DNA of 64,000 bases, taken from positions 35,647 to 99,646 of the forward strand of contig JACOSL010000022.1 in NCBI GenBank assembly GCA_016179045.1, written 5' to 3'. The notes under the pieces are model-generated. The model was not told the DNA's origin and did no database searches. It saw only the letters and a list, made by a program, of their open reading frames with translations. This document shows positions 34,878-43,073 of this stretch, one piece after another (positions within the stretch are counted from its first letter, which is position 1; the number at the start of each line of letters is the position of its first letter). Origin of the DNA: Fimbriimonas ginsengisoli. GTDB taxonomy: Bacteria; Armatimonadota; Fimbriimonadia; Fimbriimonadales; Fimbriimonadaceae. The translations under genes and the position numbers were made by a program.

Positions 34878-36019
34878 GCCAGTTCGACGATTTTGCGTGC
34901 GGCCTCTTGCATCGTCTCCGCCGCGACTAGCCGCGAGCCTTCCAGCAGCTTACGCCCTTCCTCGGCGGCGGTGCCTTCGATTCGCGCTACGACCGGGATC
35001 CGCACGTTCAGTTCGTCGAACGCCTGCAGCAGTCCTCGCGCCACTTCGTCGCACCGGGTTATGCCGCCAAAAATGTTGATGAGCAAGCCCTTCACGTTCG
35101 GGTCGAGCATGACGAGCCCGACGCACTCCTTGACACGCTCCGCCTGGGCGCCGCCGCCCACATCGAGAAAGTTTGCCGGCCGCCCGCCCGCCGCGCTCAC
35201 CTCGTCGAGCGAACACATCACCAGCCCCGCGCCGTTGCCGATAACGCCGATGTCGCCGCCCAGCCGCACATAGGCGATGCCTTGGCGGGTCGCCTGGGCC
35301 TCGATCGGGTCCTCAGCGCTTGCGTCGGCGGTGCTTGAGTATTCGGGGTGGCGGAACAGGGCATTGTCGTCGATCACGACCTTGGCATCGGCGGCGACGA
35401 TGCTGCCGTCTGGGGTTAGCGCGCACGGGTTGACTTCAACCAGGTCGGCGTCGACTTCCGCGGCTGCCTTGACCAACCGCTTCATCAGCGCGACAAGCGG
35501 GCTCTGTGCTCGCGTCGGGATTTTGGCCCGGCGCACTGCGTCGCGCAACTGGAAGTCGGCCACCCCCCAAGCGGGGTCGATCGGCACGCGGACGATCGCC
35601 GAGGGGTTGGTGGCGGCGACTTCTTCGATCTCCATCCCGCCCGCGGCCGAGAGCATCAGCGTGCTGCACTGCTTAGCCCGGTCGAGTAGCACCGCCACAT
35701 AGAATTCCGCCGCGATATCGACCTGGGTGACCACAAGCACCTTCTCCACGACCATGCCGGTGGGGTTTTGGGGGCTCACCAGGCGCTTGCCGATCAGTTC
35801 ACCCGCGAAGTGGGCCGCCTCCTCGGCATTGTCGAACAGGCGCACGCCGCCTGCCTTGCCCCGCCCGCCCATGAGCACCTGCGCCTTGACCACCGTCTTG
35901 CCGCCAAGGGAGCGCGCGATGCGCAGGGCCTCTTCGGCGTTGGTGGCGACTTCGCCCGCCGGAACGGGCACGCCAAAGCGCGCGAGCAGCTCCTTGGCCT
36001 GATACTCGTGAAGCTTCAT
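34868..36019 (-). CDS. sucC: Succinyl-CoA ligase (ADP-forming) subunit beta
   Basis: 383 residues beginning MKLHEYQAKELLARFGVPVPAG, the classic SucC start, at 36019. An ATP-grasp domain (AQVLMGGRGKAGGVRLFDNAEE, split) is followed by the C-terminal CoA-ligase domain with LINIFGGITRCDEVARGLLQA (split). The upstream in-frame extension to 36325 overlaps the divergent transporter gene and is not part of it. The partner sucD is not adjacent, which is less common. It catalyses succinyl-CoA + ADP/GDP + Pi to succinate + NTP in the citric-acid cycle. Confidence 0.96.
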   Translation of the reverse strand: MKLHEYQAKELLARFGVPVPAGEVATNAEEALRIARSLGGKTVVKAQVLMGGRGKAGGVRLFDNAEEAAHFAGELIGKRLVSPQNPTGMVVEKVLVVTQVDIAAEFYVAVLLDRAKQCSTLMLSAAGGMEIEEVAATNPSAIVRVPIDPAWGVADFQLRDAVRRAKIPTRAQSPLVALMKRLVKAAAEVDADLVEVNPCALTPDGSIVAADAKVVIDDNALFRHPEYSSTADASAEDPIEAQATRQGIAYVRLGGDIGVIGNGAGLVMCSLDEVSAAGGRPANFLDVGGGAQAERVKECVGLVMLDPNVKGLLINIFGGITRCDEVARGLLQAFDELNVRIPVVARIEGTAAEEGRKLLEGSRLVAAETMQEAARKIVELAYA

Positions 36020-36074
36020 TCGGGACGCTGAAGCGTACCCCCAGGACCTTCGATCCGGTCGGTAGAATGTTGGC

Positions 36075-37436
36075 TTGAGCACAGCCTCCGCCGCGCTTCC
36101 GAATGCCGCGACTGACTCGGAGCCGGGGCTGAGCCAGGCGCGCATCTTCAGCTTCTTCTGGCCGCTGGCCTTGTCCTGGATCTTCATGGCGGCCGATGCG
36201 GTGGTTTGCGCGGCGGCGATCGCCAGGCGCTCGGCCCCCGAAACCAACTTGGCGGCGACCCAGGTCATGATGGGGATCGCGTTCTGGGTCGAGAGCCCGA
36301 TCATCGATCTCCTTTCTACTTCCACTACCCTGGCGCTCAGCCGAGGGAACTACCTGCGACTGAGGCGATTCGTGCTCATGCTCATGTTTTGGGTCACATT
36401 CGCCCACGCGGTGATGACGATGACCCCGCTATATGGATTCGTCACCGACACGCTGCTGCGGGCGGCCAAGCCGGTGGCGGATGCCGCGCGGCCCGCGCTC
36501 TTCATCATGCTGCCGTGGAGCGCCGCGATTGGGTGGAGGCGCTTCCTCCAAGGCATCCTAATTCGAAACGGCCTCACCCGTTTGGTCGGCCTAGGCACGG
36601 GTGTGCGAGTGACCGCGCTCGCGCTCACCGCACTGCTTCTCTTCAAGTTCACCGACTTGCCGGGTGCAACGCTAGCTGGGATCGCCCTCATCGCATCGGT
36701 GGTCGCCGAATCCGCGTTCATCCACATCGTAAGCCGCCCGACCGTGCGCGAGCAGTTCGGCCCCGAGGTGGAGGCGCTAGAGGTCGCGGCGGGCGCGCCG
36801 CCGCTAACCCTTCGCCGCCTTTGCGGCTTCCACTTCCCGCTATCGCTCAGCACGATGGTGATGCTCTGCCAAATTCCTCTTGTGGTTGCGGCGCTCGACC
36901 GGCTGTCGAGCCCTATCCTCGCGCTCGCCGCCTGGCAAGTCGGCGCGAGCTCGGTTTGGATATTGCGCAGCTTTTGCTTTGCCCTGCCCGAGGCGGTGAT
37001 CGCGCTCTTTCGGGGCGATGCGATGGCACGACCGCTGCGACGGTTTTGCATCACGGTCGGGTTCGTCGGAAGCGGGATCGTGTTTGCCCTCGCCCTAACG
37101 GGGCTGGACCGACTCTATTTCGCCCGGGTGCTGGGCACGACCGAACCGGTGGTTAAGTTGGCCCACATCGTGTTTCTATTTGGGGGCGCCTTGCCCTTCC
37201 TGACCGCCTGGCAGGCCTACTTGCGCGGCATGCTCACCGCGCACCATTTCACGGTCTCACGGCTGACCGCGGTGATCGTCTCGACCGCTGTCATCGTGGC
37301 CGCGCTCACGCTCGGCGTGCTGATGAAGGGCGAGGGAGTTGTGGTCGGCAGCATCGCCGTGATCTTGGCAACCGTCGTGGAATTGATCGTTCTGGTGACG
37401 GCTTGGCGTCATGGGCGCGCAGGCGCGATGGCCTAG
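36075..37436 (+). CDS. Multi-pass membrane protein, MATE/ANKH-like transporter
   Basis: 453 residues with about twelve hydrophobic segments in two halves. The residue pattern (FFWPLALSWIFMAADAVV at the start, FHFPLSLSTMVMLCQIPLVV at the start of the second half) suggests the MOP superfamily and particularly ANKH-like or MATE proteins, by general resemblance. The start is a TTG at 36075; the only earlier ATG is out of frame. Its substrate is unknown. It faces the split-KdpD operon tail to tail, with the structured RNA candidate between. Confidence 0.72.
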   Translation: MSTASAALPNAATDSEPGLSQARIFSFFWPLALSWIFMAADAVVCAAAIARRSAPETNLAATQVMMGIAFWVESPIIDLLSTSTTLALSRGNYLRLRRFVLMLMFWVTFAHAVMTMTPLYGFVTDTLLRAAKPVADAARPALFIMLPWSAAIGWRRFLQGILIRNGLTRLVGLGTGVRVTALALTALLLFKFTDLPGATLAGIALIASVVAESAFIHIVSRPTVREQFGPEVEALEVAAGAPPLTLRRLCGFHFPLSLSTMVMLCQIPLVVAALDRLSSPILALAAWQVGASSVWILRSFCFALPEAVIALFRGDAMARPLRRFCITVGFVGSGIVFALALTGLDRLYFARVLGTTEPVVKLAHIVFLFGGALPFLTAWQAYLRGMLTAHHFTVSRLTAVIVSTAVIVAALTLGVLMKGEGVVVGSIAVILATVVELIVLVTAWRHGRAGAMA

Positions 37437-37443
37437 GCTAGGC

Positions 37444-37547
37444 AAAGAAAAGGCGGGCCGTGTAGCTGGCTAGCAGTGGAGCTGCCCTCGTGCCCACCAT
37501 CTAGCAACCGGGCGATTCGCAGCAACAGAGCCCGGTTTCGGCCCGCG
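37444..37547 (-). ncRNA. Candidate structured RNA / terminator in the 3' region of the KdpD-like operon
   Basis: On the minus strand an 8-bp closing stem (complement of 37539-37546 with 37453-37460; GCGGGCCG/CGGCCCGC) encloses two well-formed hairpins. One has a 7-bp stem (37507-37513 with 37530-37536). The other pairs GCTAG/CTAGC (37469-37473 with 37501-37505) extended by GTGG/CCAC. The closing stem is immediately followed by TTTTCTTT, so it ends like an intrinsic terminator. I matched it to no known riboswitch or small RNA by eye. It could be only a large terminator, or a stable small RNA from the operon end. Confidence 0.45.
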
Positions 37548-37578
37548 CCTTTCATCATACAACAGCTTTTTACCGGGA

Positions 37579-38721
37579 TCAAGCTTCCGAGTCTGACGCG
37601 ACTACAAGTATGTCTATCGTCTTCAGCTCTCGCGCCAGGGCGCTGATGATAGAGCCGTGAACCATCTCTTGCATGCGCGTGCGCTCGGAGTGGCCGAGCA
37701 CGATGTGGGTGACGCTGTTCTTGCGCGCGTATTCAATGAGGGCGGCGGCGACGTTGCCCCGCAGGGTCTCGGTCGGGATTCCGAGCCGGTCCGCCAAGTT
37801 GAAGTCGTCATGGAGCACCAGGCGCTCCTTGTCTCCCAAGGAATGATCCTCGACGTACACCGCCACCATCTCGGCATGCATGCGCTGGGCGATGCGCCAG
37901 CCCCGACGCACGAGCCGCAGACCGGGCCGGGTCGGGCTAAGGCAGATCATGATGCGGTCGTGCGCCGCCCATGGCCGCTCGATGCGCTCGCGCTTTCGAT
38001 ACTCCTCGACCTCTTCGTCCACCGTGCCCGCCATCTCGCGCAGGGCGAGTTCCCGCAGAGCGCTAAGCGTGCCCTCCGTGAACCATTCGAGCTGGCGTTC
38101 CTTGAGTTCTTCGGGCGGGTAGATCGCACCACGCTCCAGACGGTGCATGAGCGCGCGCGGGGTGAGATCGACGAGTTCGACCTCGTCGGCGCGTTGTAGC
38201 AGTTGGTCGGGCACCGTCTCGTCGACGTGGACTCCGGTTAGCTCGGCGACCTTGTCGTTTAGACTCTCAAGGTTGCGGATGTCGAGCGTGGTCATCACCG
38301 AAATCTTCGATTCGAGCAGTTCCACCACGTCCTGCCATCGGCGGGCGTTCTTCGAGCCAAGTGCGTTCGTGTGGGGCAGGTCGTCGATCAGCACCATCCC
38401 GGGCGCCCGTTTCTGGATCGCCTCAAGGTCCAGTTCTTCGACCGTCTTGCCGCCAACCTCGAAATGCTTGGTGGGAATCGTCTCCAAGTCCTGCAGCAAT
38501 TCGACATTGTCGGGCCGGTTGCGGGTTTCGACCCAGCCCACCACGATGTCTTGGCCACGGCCCTTGCGCCTCACGGATTCGTCGAGCATTGCGTAGCTCT
38601 TCCCGACACCGGGGGCGTATCCGAGGAATATCTTCAGTCTGCCCCCGGAGTCCACGTTGGGAGAAATCGACTCCACCATCGCTTCGGAAGGATCTGGAGT
38701 GGCGTGCTTAGTTTCTTGCAT
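37579..38721 (-). CDS. Free-standing KdpD sensor half (ATP-binding and USP domains, no kinase)
   Basis: This 380-residue protein matches the N-terminal cytoplasmic part of KdpD. It has Walker A GYAPGVGKS (about 34-42), Walker B LIDDLPHTNA (KdpD usually VDELAHTN), then RRWQDVVELLES and LESLNDKVAELTGVHVDETVPD (split). A universal-stress-protein-like domain occupies about 250-378. The four membrane helices, GAF and histidine-kinase domains of full KdpD are absent, and no kdpFABC genes are nearby. In studied KdpD proteins the USP domain can bind cyclic-di-AMP. It overlaps the response-regulator gene by 14 bases and is the last of four co-oriented genes. Confidence 0.9.
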   Translation of the reverse strand: MQETKHATPDPSEAMVESISPNVDSGGRLKIFLGYAPGVGKSYAMLDESVRRKGRGQDIVVGWVETRNRPDNVELLQDLETIPTKHFEVGGKTVEELDLEAIQKRAPGMVLIDDLPHTNALGSKNARRWQDVVELLESKISVMTTLDIRNLESLNDKVAELTGVHVDETVPDQLLQRADEVELVDLTPRALMHRLERGAIYPPEELKERQLEWFTEGTLSALRELALREMAGTVDEEVEEYRKRERIERPWAAHDRIMICLSPTRPGLRLVRRGWRIAQRMHAEMVAVYVEDHSLGDKERLVLHDDFNLADRLGIPTETLRGNVAAALIEYARKNSVTHIVLGHSERTRMQEMVHGSIISALARELKTIDILVVASDSEA

Positions 38722-39493
38722 GCTGTGTGCCTGTCTCGACGGTCGACATCGTATCCAGCCAACGCTGAAGCCCGCTCGACAGGTCCTCTATCCTTAAGAC
38801 GCCGCCCTCGGGCAACTGAGCATTTTGCCACAAGTAGTTGGCCAATGCCTCCTCGCATAGGGCCTGCCAAAACGAATCGCCGCCAGGCACAGTGTCTGCG
38901 TCGATGTGGGTCTTGACGAGTTCCTGAATGTAAGTGGGCAGGATGACCTTGACTTTGGCGGGAGGCGCCTCGCCCTGCCTTACCAGGAATCGTGCGGTGA
39001 CGTTGGCGTCCTTGTGGCCGCTTTCGGACTCGGGCTCGTCGTCCGAATCGAAGCGAAAGCCGTTGAACGTGGTCCTGGTGAATTCCTTGACGACGAGACC
39101 GATGGGCACCGCGAGACGGCGTTCGATGGGCTTGTCCAGGCTGGCGCGAACAGTGCTGCGAAGGGTATCGGCGGTGAAGGGCTTCCTCATGAAGTCGGAA
39201 GCGCCGGCCTGTATAGCCTCAAGCGCGAGGTCGATGGTGCCGAACGCGGTGATGAGGATGACGCGGGTGTTGGGGGCGGTCTTGGCAATCTTCAGCTGCA
39301 CCTCGATGCCGCTAAGGCCCGGCATTCGCTGGTCGAGCAACACGAGATCGACTTCGCCGTTGGCGGAGAGCTTGCGCAGACCTTCTTCGCCGTCGGCGGC
39401 AGTCTCGACAACGTAGCCGACGCTTTCCAGCGCCAGGCGCATCATCGTGCGGATGTTCGCCTCATCGTCGACGATCAGGATTTTTTCGCTCAA
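38708..39493 (-). CDS. Response regulator with an unrecognised C-terminal domain
   Basis: 261 residues: a receiver domain (about 1-122; acceptor D54 in LLDQRMPG, conserved Lys in FMRKPF) and then about 135 residues that are not a DNA-binding output domain I know. The C-terminal part (about 135-250) has a basic/acidic linker (SDDEPESESGHKD) and a helical section with IQELVKTHIDADTVPGGDSFWQ and ALANYLWQNAQLP. Overlaps on both sides (4 bases with the kinase, 14 with the KdpD-like gene) show tight coupling. The output is probably protein-protein contact rather than transcription. Confidence 0.88.
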   Translation of the reverse strand: MSEKILIVDDEANIRTMMRLALESVGYVVETAADGEEGLRKLSANGEVDLVLLDQRMPGLSGIEVQLKIAKTAPNTRVILITAFGTIDLALEAIQAGASDFMRKPFTADTLRSTVRASLDKPIERRLAVPIGLVVKEFTRTTFNGFRFDSDDEPESESGHKDANVTARFLVRQGEAPPAKVKVILPTYIQELVKTHIDADTVPGGDSFWQALCEEALANYLWQNAQLPEGGVLRIEDLSSGLQRWLDTMSTVETGTQHARN

Positions 39494-41343
39494 GTGGAAG
39501 TATCTCCGGCCGCCGGCGCTTCCGAGCCCAGGGTGAATTGGAACTTGCTGCCCTTTTGCAGTTCGCTGGTAACCCGCATTTCGCTGCCGTGCGCCTTGAG
39601 GATCGTCTGCGCGATTGATAGCCCAAGTCCGGCGCCGCCTTGCGTCGTTCCCGGTACCTGCACAAAACGATCGAAGATCCGCGAGAGATAGTCCGGGTGG
39701 ATGCCCTCCCCCGTGTCTTCGACCTCAAAGGTTACATGATCGTCTTTTGCCATTGCACGAAGGGTCACGCTTCCACCCGACGGCGTATGCCGCACCGCAT
39801 TGTCGGCTAGATTCACCAAGACACGCACAATCTGGCCGGGGTCGGCGCGCACCGTCTTGAGAGCCTTCCCGATTTCGTGCTTCAGCATCACTCCCTTCTC
39901 AGCCGCGTTAGCCTTGATCGTGTCCACCGCCTGGCGAACGAGCTCCGCGGGCGCGACGAGGGCAAAACGAGGAGGAGACGAACCAGCTTCCAGTTTTGTG
40001 ATATCCAGCAATTCTTGCAGTAGGCGTTCGAGGCGTTCGAGGTCTTCCTGTTGTGCATTGACGATCTGCTCTTGCATAGGGGTCAGGGGCCCGGCGGACC
40101 GCTCGCGCAGGAGTTGCGAAGCGAGTAGCAGCGAGGTGACCGGCGTTCGAAGTTCATGTGAAGCGACGCCGATGAACTCGGTCTTCAGGCGGTCGAGCTC
40201 TTTGAGGTGGGTGATGTCCTCCAGAACCGCCACGCAACCGAGAATTGCGCCCTCTTGGTCTTTCATCGGCGTTGCGCGCAGGCGATAAGCGCGCTCGGTG
40301 CCTCCCACCGAAATGGGGATGAGGGTCGCCTCGTCCTCGCCTGCGGAGACCGCGTCCTCTTTGATCGCTCGCTCAATCGCAGTGACGATTCGGCGATCGC
40401 CAACGTGTTCGACGATCGGCGTGCGTGGCGCGGCGGGGCTAGGGCCGAAAAGACCCTCGGCGGCGTGGTTGAGAAACACGATGCGGCCTATGGCGTCGGT
40501 GACGACCACCGGGTCGTAGAGGAACTCGAGAGCCATGTCGGCCATTCGCTCTGCCCGGCGGAGGCGGCGCTCCTCGGTCTTCCGATGTTCCTGCAGGCGG
40601 TCGGCCATCGTGTTGAAAGCACTGGCAAGCTGGCCGACTTCGTCGGTTCGGCGCAGGTCCAGGCGACGGTCGAGATGGCCCGCGCCTAGCGCCTCGGCTT
40701 GTTCCGCAACCCTCGCCAAGGGCTTGAGCGCCAGGCGGACGACGAGGGTCGCGAGCAACAGGGCAAGAACCAGGGCCGCGGCCGTCACGATTAGGCTGCC
40801 GCTCGCCGCCGACTGTGCCTCGGCCTTAACATTAGTGTTCGCCCGGTCGATCTCGGTCTCGTTGATTTCGAGAATCCGCTGAGTCCGTTCCTTGAGCCTT
40901 GCGAGCGCGGGCCCCAGGGTGCTCACGTAACGGCGCTCGGCTTCGGCCTGGATGGACTCAGGCGGAAGCGACAGAAGGTCGTCGACGGAGGACTGGTACC
41001 GTGCGGAGGCGAGGCGAATCTCGACTACCAGTTGCTGCTGGCGCGGGTCGCTCGCCTTCGCCATACGATCGAACGCGGCAAGGAACTTCGGCCAGGACGA
41101 TGAAATCTCCACTCGCGCCTCAGAAACCTTGCCACCCAGCAGCAGATTCATGCCGGTCTCCTGACTTCCGATCGCTTGAAGCATTTCGCGGGCGGTCAGC
41201 GCGCCCTGAAAGTTGTTGGTGAGCACGACGTCGATGGAGTGCCCCAACCGGAAGAAGGTGGCGATGGCGCCGCTCATAACGAGCCCCATCAGCAATACGA
41301 GAAGGAGGTGACTGACGAGGAGTTGCAGGCGGAGGTTCCGCAT
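39490..41343 (-). CDS. Membrane sensor histidine kinase (HAMP-PAS-HisKA-HATPase)
   Basis: 617 residues with membrane helices at about 8-30 and 182-205 enclosing a ~150-residue helical extracytoplasmic sensor. Then come HAMP (about 205-258), PAS (about 268-385) and HisKA, with phospho-acceptor H396 in ASHELRTPV. The HATPase_c domain has N-box NLADNAVRHTPSG and G-boxes DTGEGI, GGAGLGLSI. It overlaps the response regulator (ATGA) and should phosphorylate it. It follows the DUF2294-like gene by 6 bases. Confidence 0.94.
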   Translation of the reverse strand: MRNLRLQLLVSHLLLVLLMGLVMSGAIATFFRLGHSIDVVLTNNFQGALTAREMLQAIGSQETGMNLLLGGKVSEARVEISSSWPKFLAAFDRMAKASDPRQQQLVVEIRLASARYQSSVDDLLSLPPESIQAEAERRYVSTLGPALARLKERTQRILEINETEIDRANTNVKAEAQSAASGSLIVTAAALVLALLLATLVVRLALKPLARVAEQAEALGAGHLDRRLDLRRTDEVGQLASAFNTMADRLQEHRKTEERRLRRAERMADMALEFLYDPVVVTDAIGRIVFLNHAAEGLFGPSPAAPRTPIVEHVGDRRIVTAIERAIKEDAVSAGEDEATLIPISVGGTERAYRLRATPMKDQEGAILGCVAVLEDITHLKELDRLKTEFIGVASHELRTPVTSLLLASQLLRERSAGPLTPMQEQIVNAQQEDLERLERLLQELLDITKLEAGSSPPRFALVAPAELVRQAVDTIKANAAEKGVMLKHEIGKALKTVRADPGQIVRVLVNLADNAVRHTPSGGSVTLRAMAKDDHVTFEVEDTGEGIHPDYLSRIFDRFVQVPGTTQGGAGLGLSIAQTILKAHGSEMRVTSELQKGSKFQFTLGSEAPAAGDTST

Positions 41344-41349
41344 CGAGGT

Positions 41350-41736
41350 CTAGCGGACGGGCGACAGAGGTCGCGAGGCCAAATACACTTCAATCTGCTC
41401 GCCGCTCCGAATATCCAGGTCCCAAAAGCTCCGGAGAATGTCGCAGCCGACCGCGGTGGCGACGGACCCTTCGGCGGCGCGTCGGCTCAAGCTGCGGAGT
41501 TCTCGTCGGGCACTCTTGACGAGCTTGCGGCCCTCCTCGGTTTCGCAGAGGTTCTGCTCGGTCGGCGTGAAGATTCCCGAACTATAGACGAGCACCATCT
41601 CTCCAACGACGTAGGCTCGGATCGTGCTTGGAGCATGGCCCTGCTGCTCCCTGTGGTGTCTGGCGATGCCTGCCGCCACCCTCGCCTCGATCGATTCGCT
41701 CCCAACCGTGCCCAAGGTTGCCTCCGCTGGAATCAT
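41350..41736 (-). CDS. DUF2294-like small protein, first gene of the sensor operon
   Basis: 128 residues. The segment GHAPSTIRAYVVGEMVLVYSSG, TPTEQNLCETEEGRKLVKSAR, GCDILRSFWDLDIRSGEQIEVY (given in pieces) follows the pattern of the DUF2294 family as I remember it: glycine-rich start, LTxxExxLxxTEEGRxLV, and a final D-(I/V)-x-x-x-GE-x-I-x-V block. Function of that family is unsettled. It has no membrane helix. The start at 41736 leaves only 16 bases to the divergent moeA start. Confidence 0.72.
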   Translation of the reverse strand: MIPAEATLGTVGSESIEARVAAGIARHHREQQGHAPSTIRAYVVGEMVLVYSSGIFTPTEQNLCETEEGRKLVKSARRELRSLSRRAAEGSVATAVGCDILRSFWDLDIRSGEQIEVYLASRPLSPVR

Positions 41737-41752
41737 ACTCGGATACCGGGAG

Positions 41753-42952
41753 ATGGCCGAGACGCTAATTGCTTACGACGAGGCGCTTGGTTTGATGCGG
41801 GCGGGCTTGCCCAGCCCGTCGGAGGCCTTTCGGTTGCCCCTCGAGCGGGCGGTTGGCCTTGCTCTGGCCGAGCCGGTTCTGGCACGGGAGCCTTACCCGA
41901 GGTTCGATAATTCGTCGGTCGACGGGTATGTCGTGGCCGGCACGGCGCCGGCAAGCGCGCGATTGGAGGTTGCTCGCTCGATTTCTGCCGGCGATGACCC
42001 CGGCCCTACCCTCCGAGATGGGGAGGCGGCGAGGATCTTCACTGGCGCGCCGGTGCCGCCCGGCGCATGGGGGGTCGTCATGCAAGAGGACTGCGAGGCA
42101 AGGCCGAGAGCGGTCGTCGTCAAGGGCACGGTCGATCGGGGTCAGAACATTCGGCGATCCGCAGAGGAAGTGCGTCCTGGCGATGAGGTGTTGGGGAGCG
42201 GCTACGTGGTGGGCGCCGGGCCGTTGGCTGTCCTGGCTTCCCAGGGCATCGCCGAGGTGGCTTGCTGGCGCGCCCCCAACGTGGCGATCTTGGTCGTTGG
42301 CGACGAACTTGCAGCACCCGGGCAAGAGCCCGCGCCATACCAGATTCGAGAAACGAACGGACTCATGCTCGCCGAGCAGTGCCGGGCGGCGGGTGCCGGG
42401 CGCGTCGAGCGACGGCTGCTGGCCGATCAGCGCCAGGTGCTGGCCGTCGCCTTAGCCGAGTTTGTCCGCGCAAGCGACCTCGTGCTGATCGCGGGAGGCG
42501 CGTCCGTTGGCGACAAGGACTTCTCGAGGTCGCTGCTGGCGGAAATGGGCGAACTGGTGTTCGCCGGGGTGTCGATCAAGCCGGGCGGGCCCGTACTGCA
42601 CGGGCGGGTGGCCGGAACGCCTGTGTTCGGGTTGCCGGGCAATCCTGGAAGCGCCTTTGTTTGCTTCGAGCTGTTCGTCCGCGAGGCAATTCGGCGGCTG
42701 GCTGGCTGGGCGCATCCCGAGCCGATATGGCTCGATGTGCCCTGCGAGGAGGCCAGAACCCCACGCGGCCGCGACGAATTCGTCCGCGCCCGCTTCGTCG
42801 AATCGGATGGTAGGGCCAGCACCTGCCCGGTCGGCATTCAAGGCTCGTTCGCGCTCGGTTCGCTTACGCAGGCGGAGTGCCTAGTGCGGCTGCAGGCCGG
42901 GGTGGCTCGCGGACCCGGCGATCCCGCCCCTACCCTGATGCTTGAACGTTAG
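41753..42952 (+). CDS. moeA: Molybdopterin molybdenumtransferase MoeA
   Basis: 399 residues from the ATG at 41753 (MAETLIAYDEALGLM). Characteristic blocks are YPRFDNSSVDGYVV, RIFTGAPVPPGAWGVVMQED (split), GGASVGDKDF (catalytic-type loop) and PVFGLPGNPGSAFVCFELFV (split). It inserts molybdate into adenylated molybdopterin. The upstream extension of the ORF runs through the divergent DUF2294-like gene and is not real. No other molybdenum-cofactor gene is visible. Confidence 0.95.
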   Translation: MAETLIAYDEALGLMRAGLPSPSEAFRLPLERAVGLALAEPVLAREPYPRFDNSSVDGYVVAGTAPASARLEVARSISAGDDPGPTLRDGEAARIFTGAPVPPGAWGVVMQEDCEARPRAVVVKGTVDRGQNIRRSAEEVRPGDEVLGSGYVVGAGPLAVLASQGIAEVACWRAPNVAILVVGDELAAPGQEPAPYQIRETNGLMLAEQCRAAGAGRVERRLLADQRQVLAVALAEFVRASDLVLIAGGASVGDKDFSRSLLAEMGELVFAGVSIKPGGPVLHGRVAGTPVFGLPGNPGSAFVCFELFVREAIRRLAGWAHPEPIWLDVPCEEARTPRGRDEFVRARFVESDGRASTCPVGIQGSFALGSLTQAECLVRLQAGVARGPGDPAPTLMLER

Positions 42953-43073
42953 AACGGGTCCCGCCGTCTGTGCCGACAATTGATTTTGAATCTTGCATCG
43001 GCTTGGGGAAGTGGAGTCGAAGACGGGCACGCAGCGTCAGATAGAAGCATGAGATCGGGAGACCTGTAGGGCG

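Noticed and set aside
36020..36325. N-terminal extension of sucC
   Set aside because: Standard SucC begins MKLHEYQAKELL at 36019; the extension overlaps the divergent transporter gene.
37444..37547. Bacterial SRP RNA
   Set aside because: Some 5' similarity on the plus strand, but the conserved S-domain tetraloop region is missing, the length is too short and the T-run is on the other strand.
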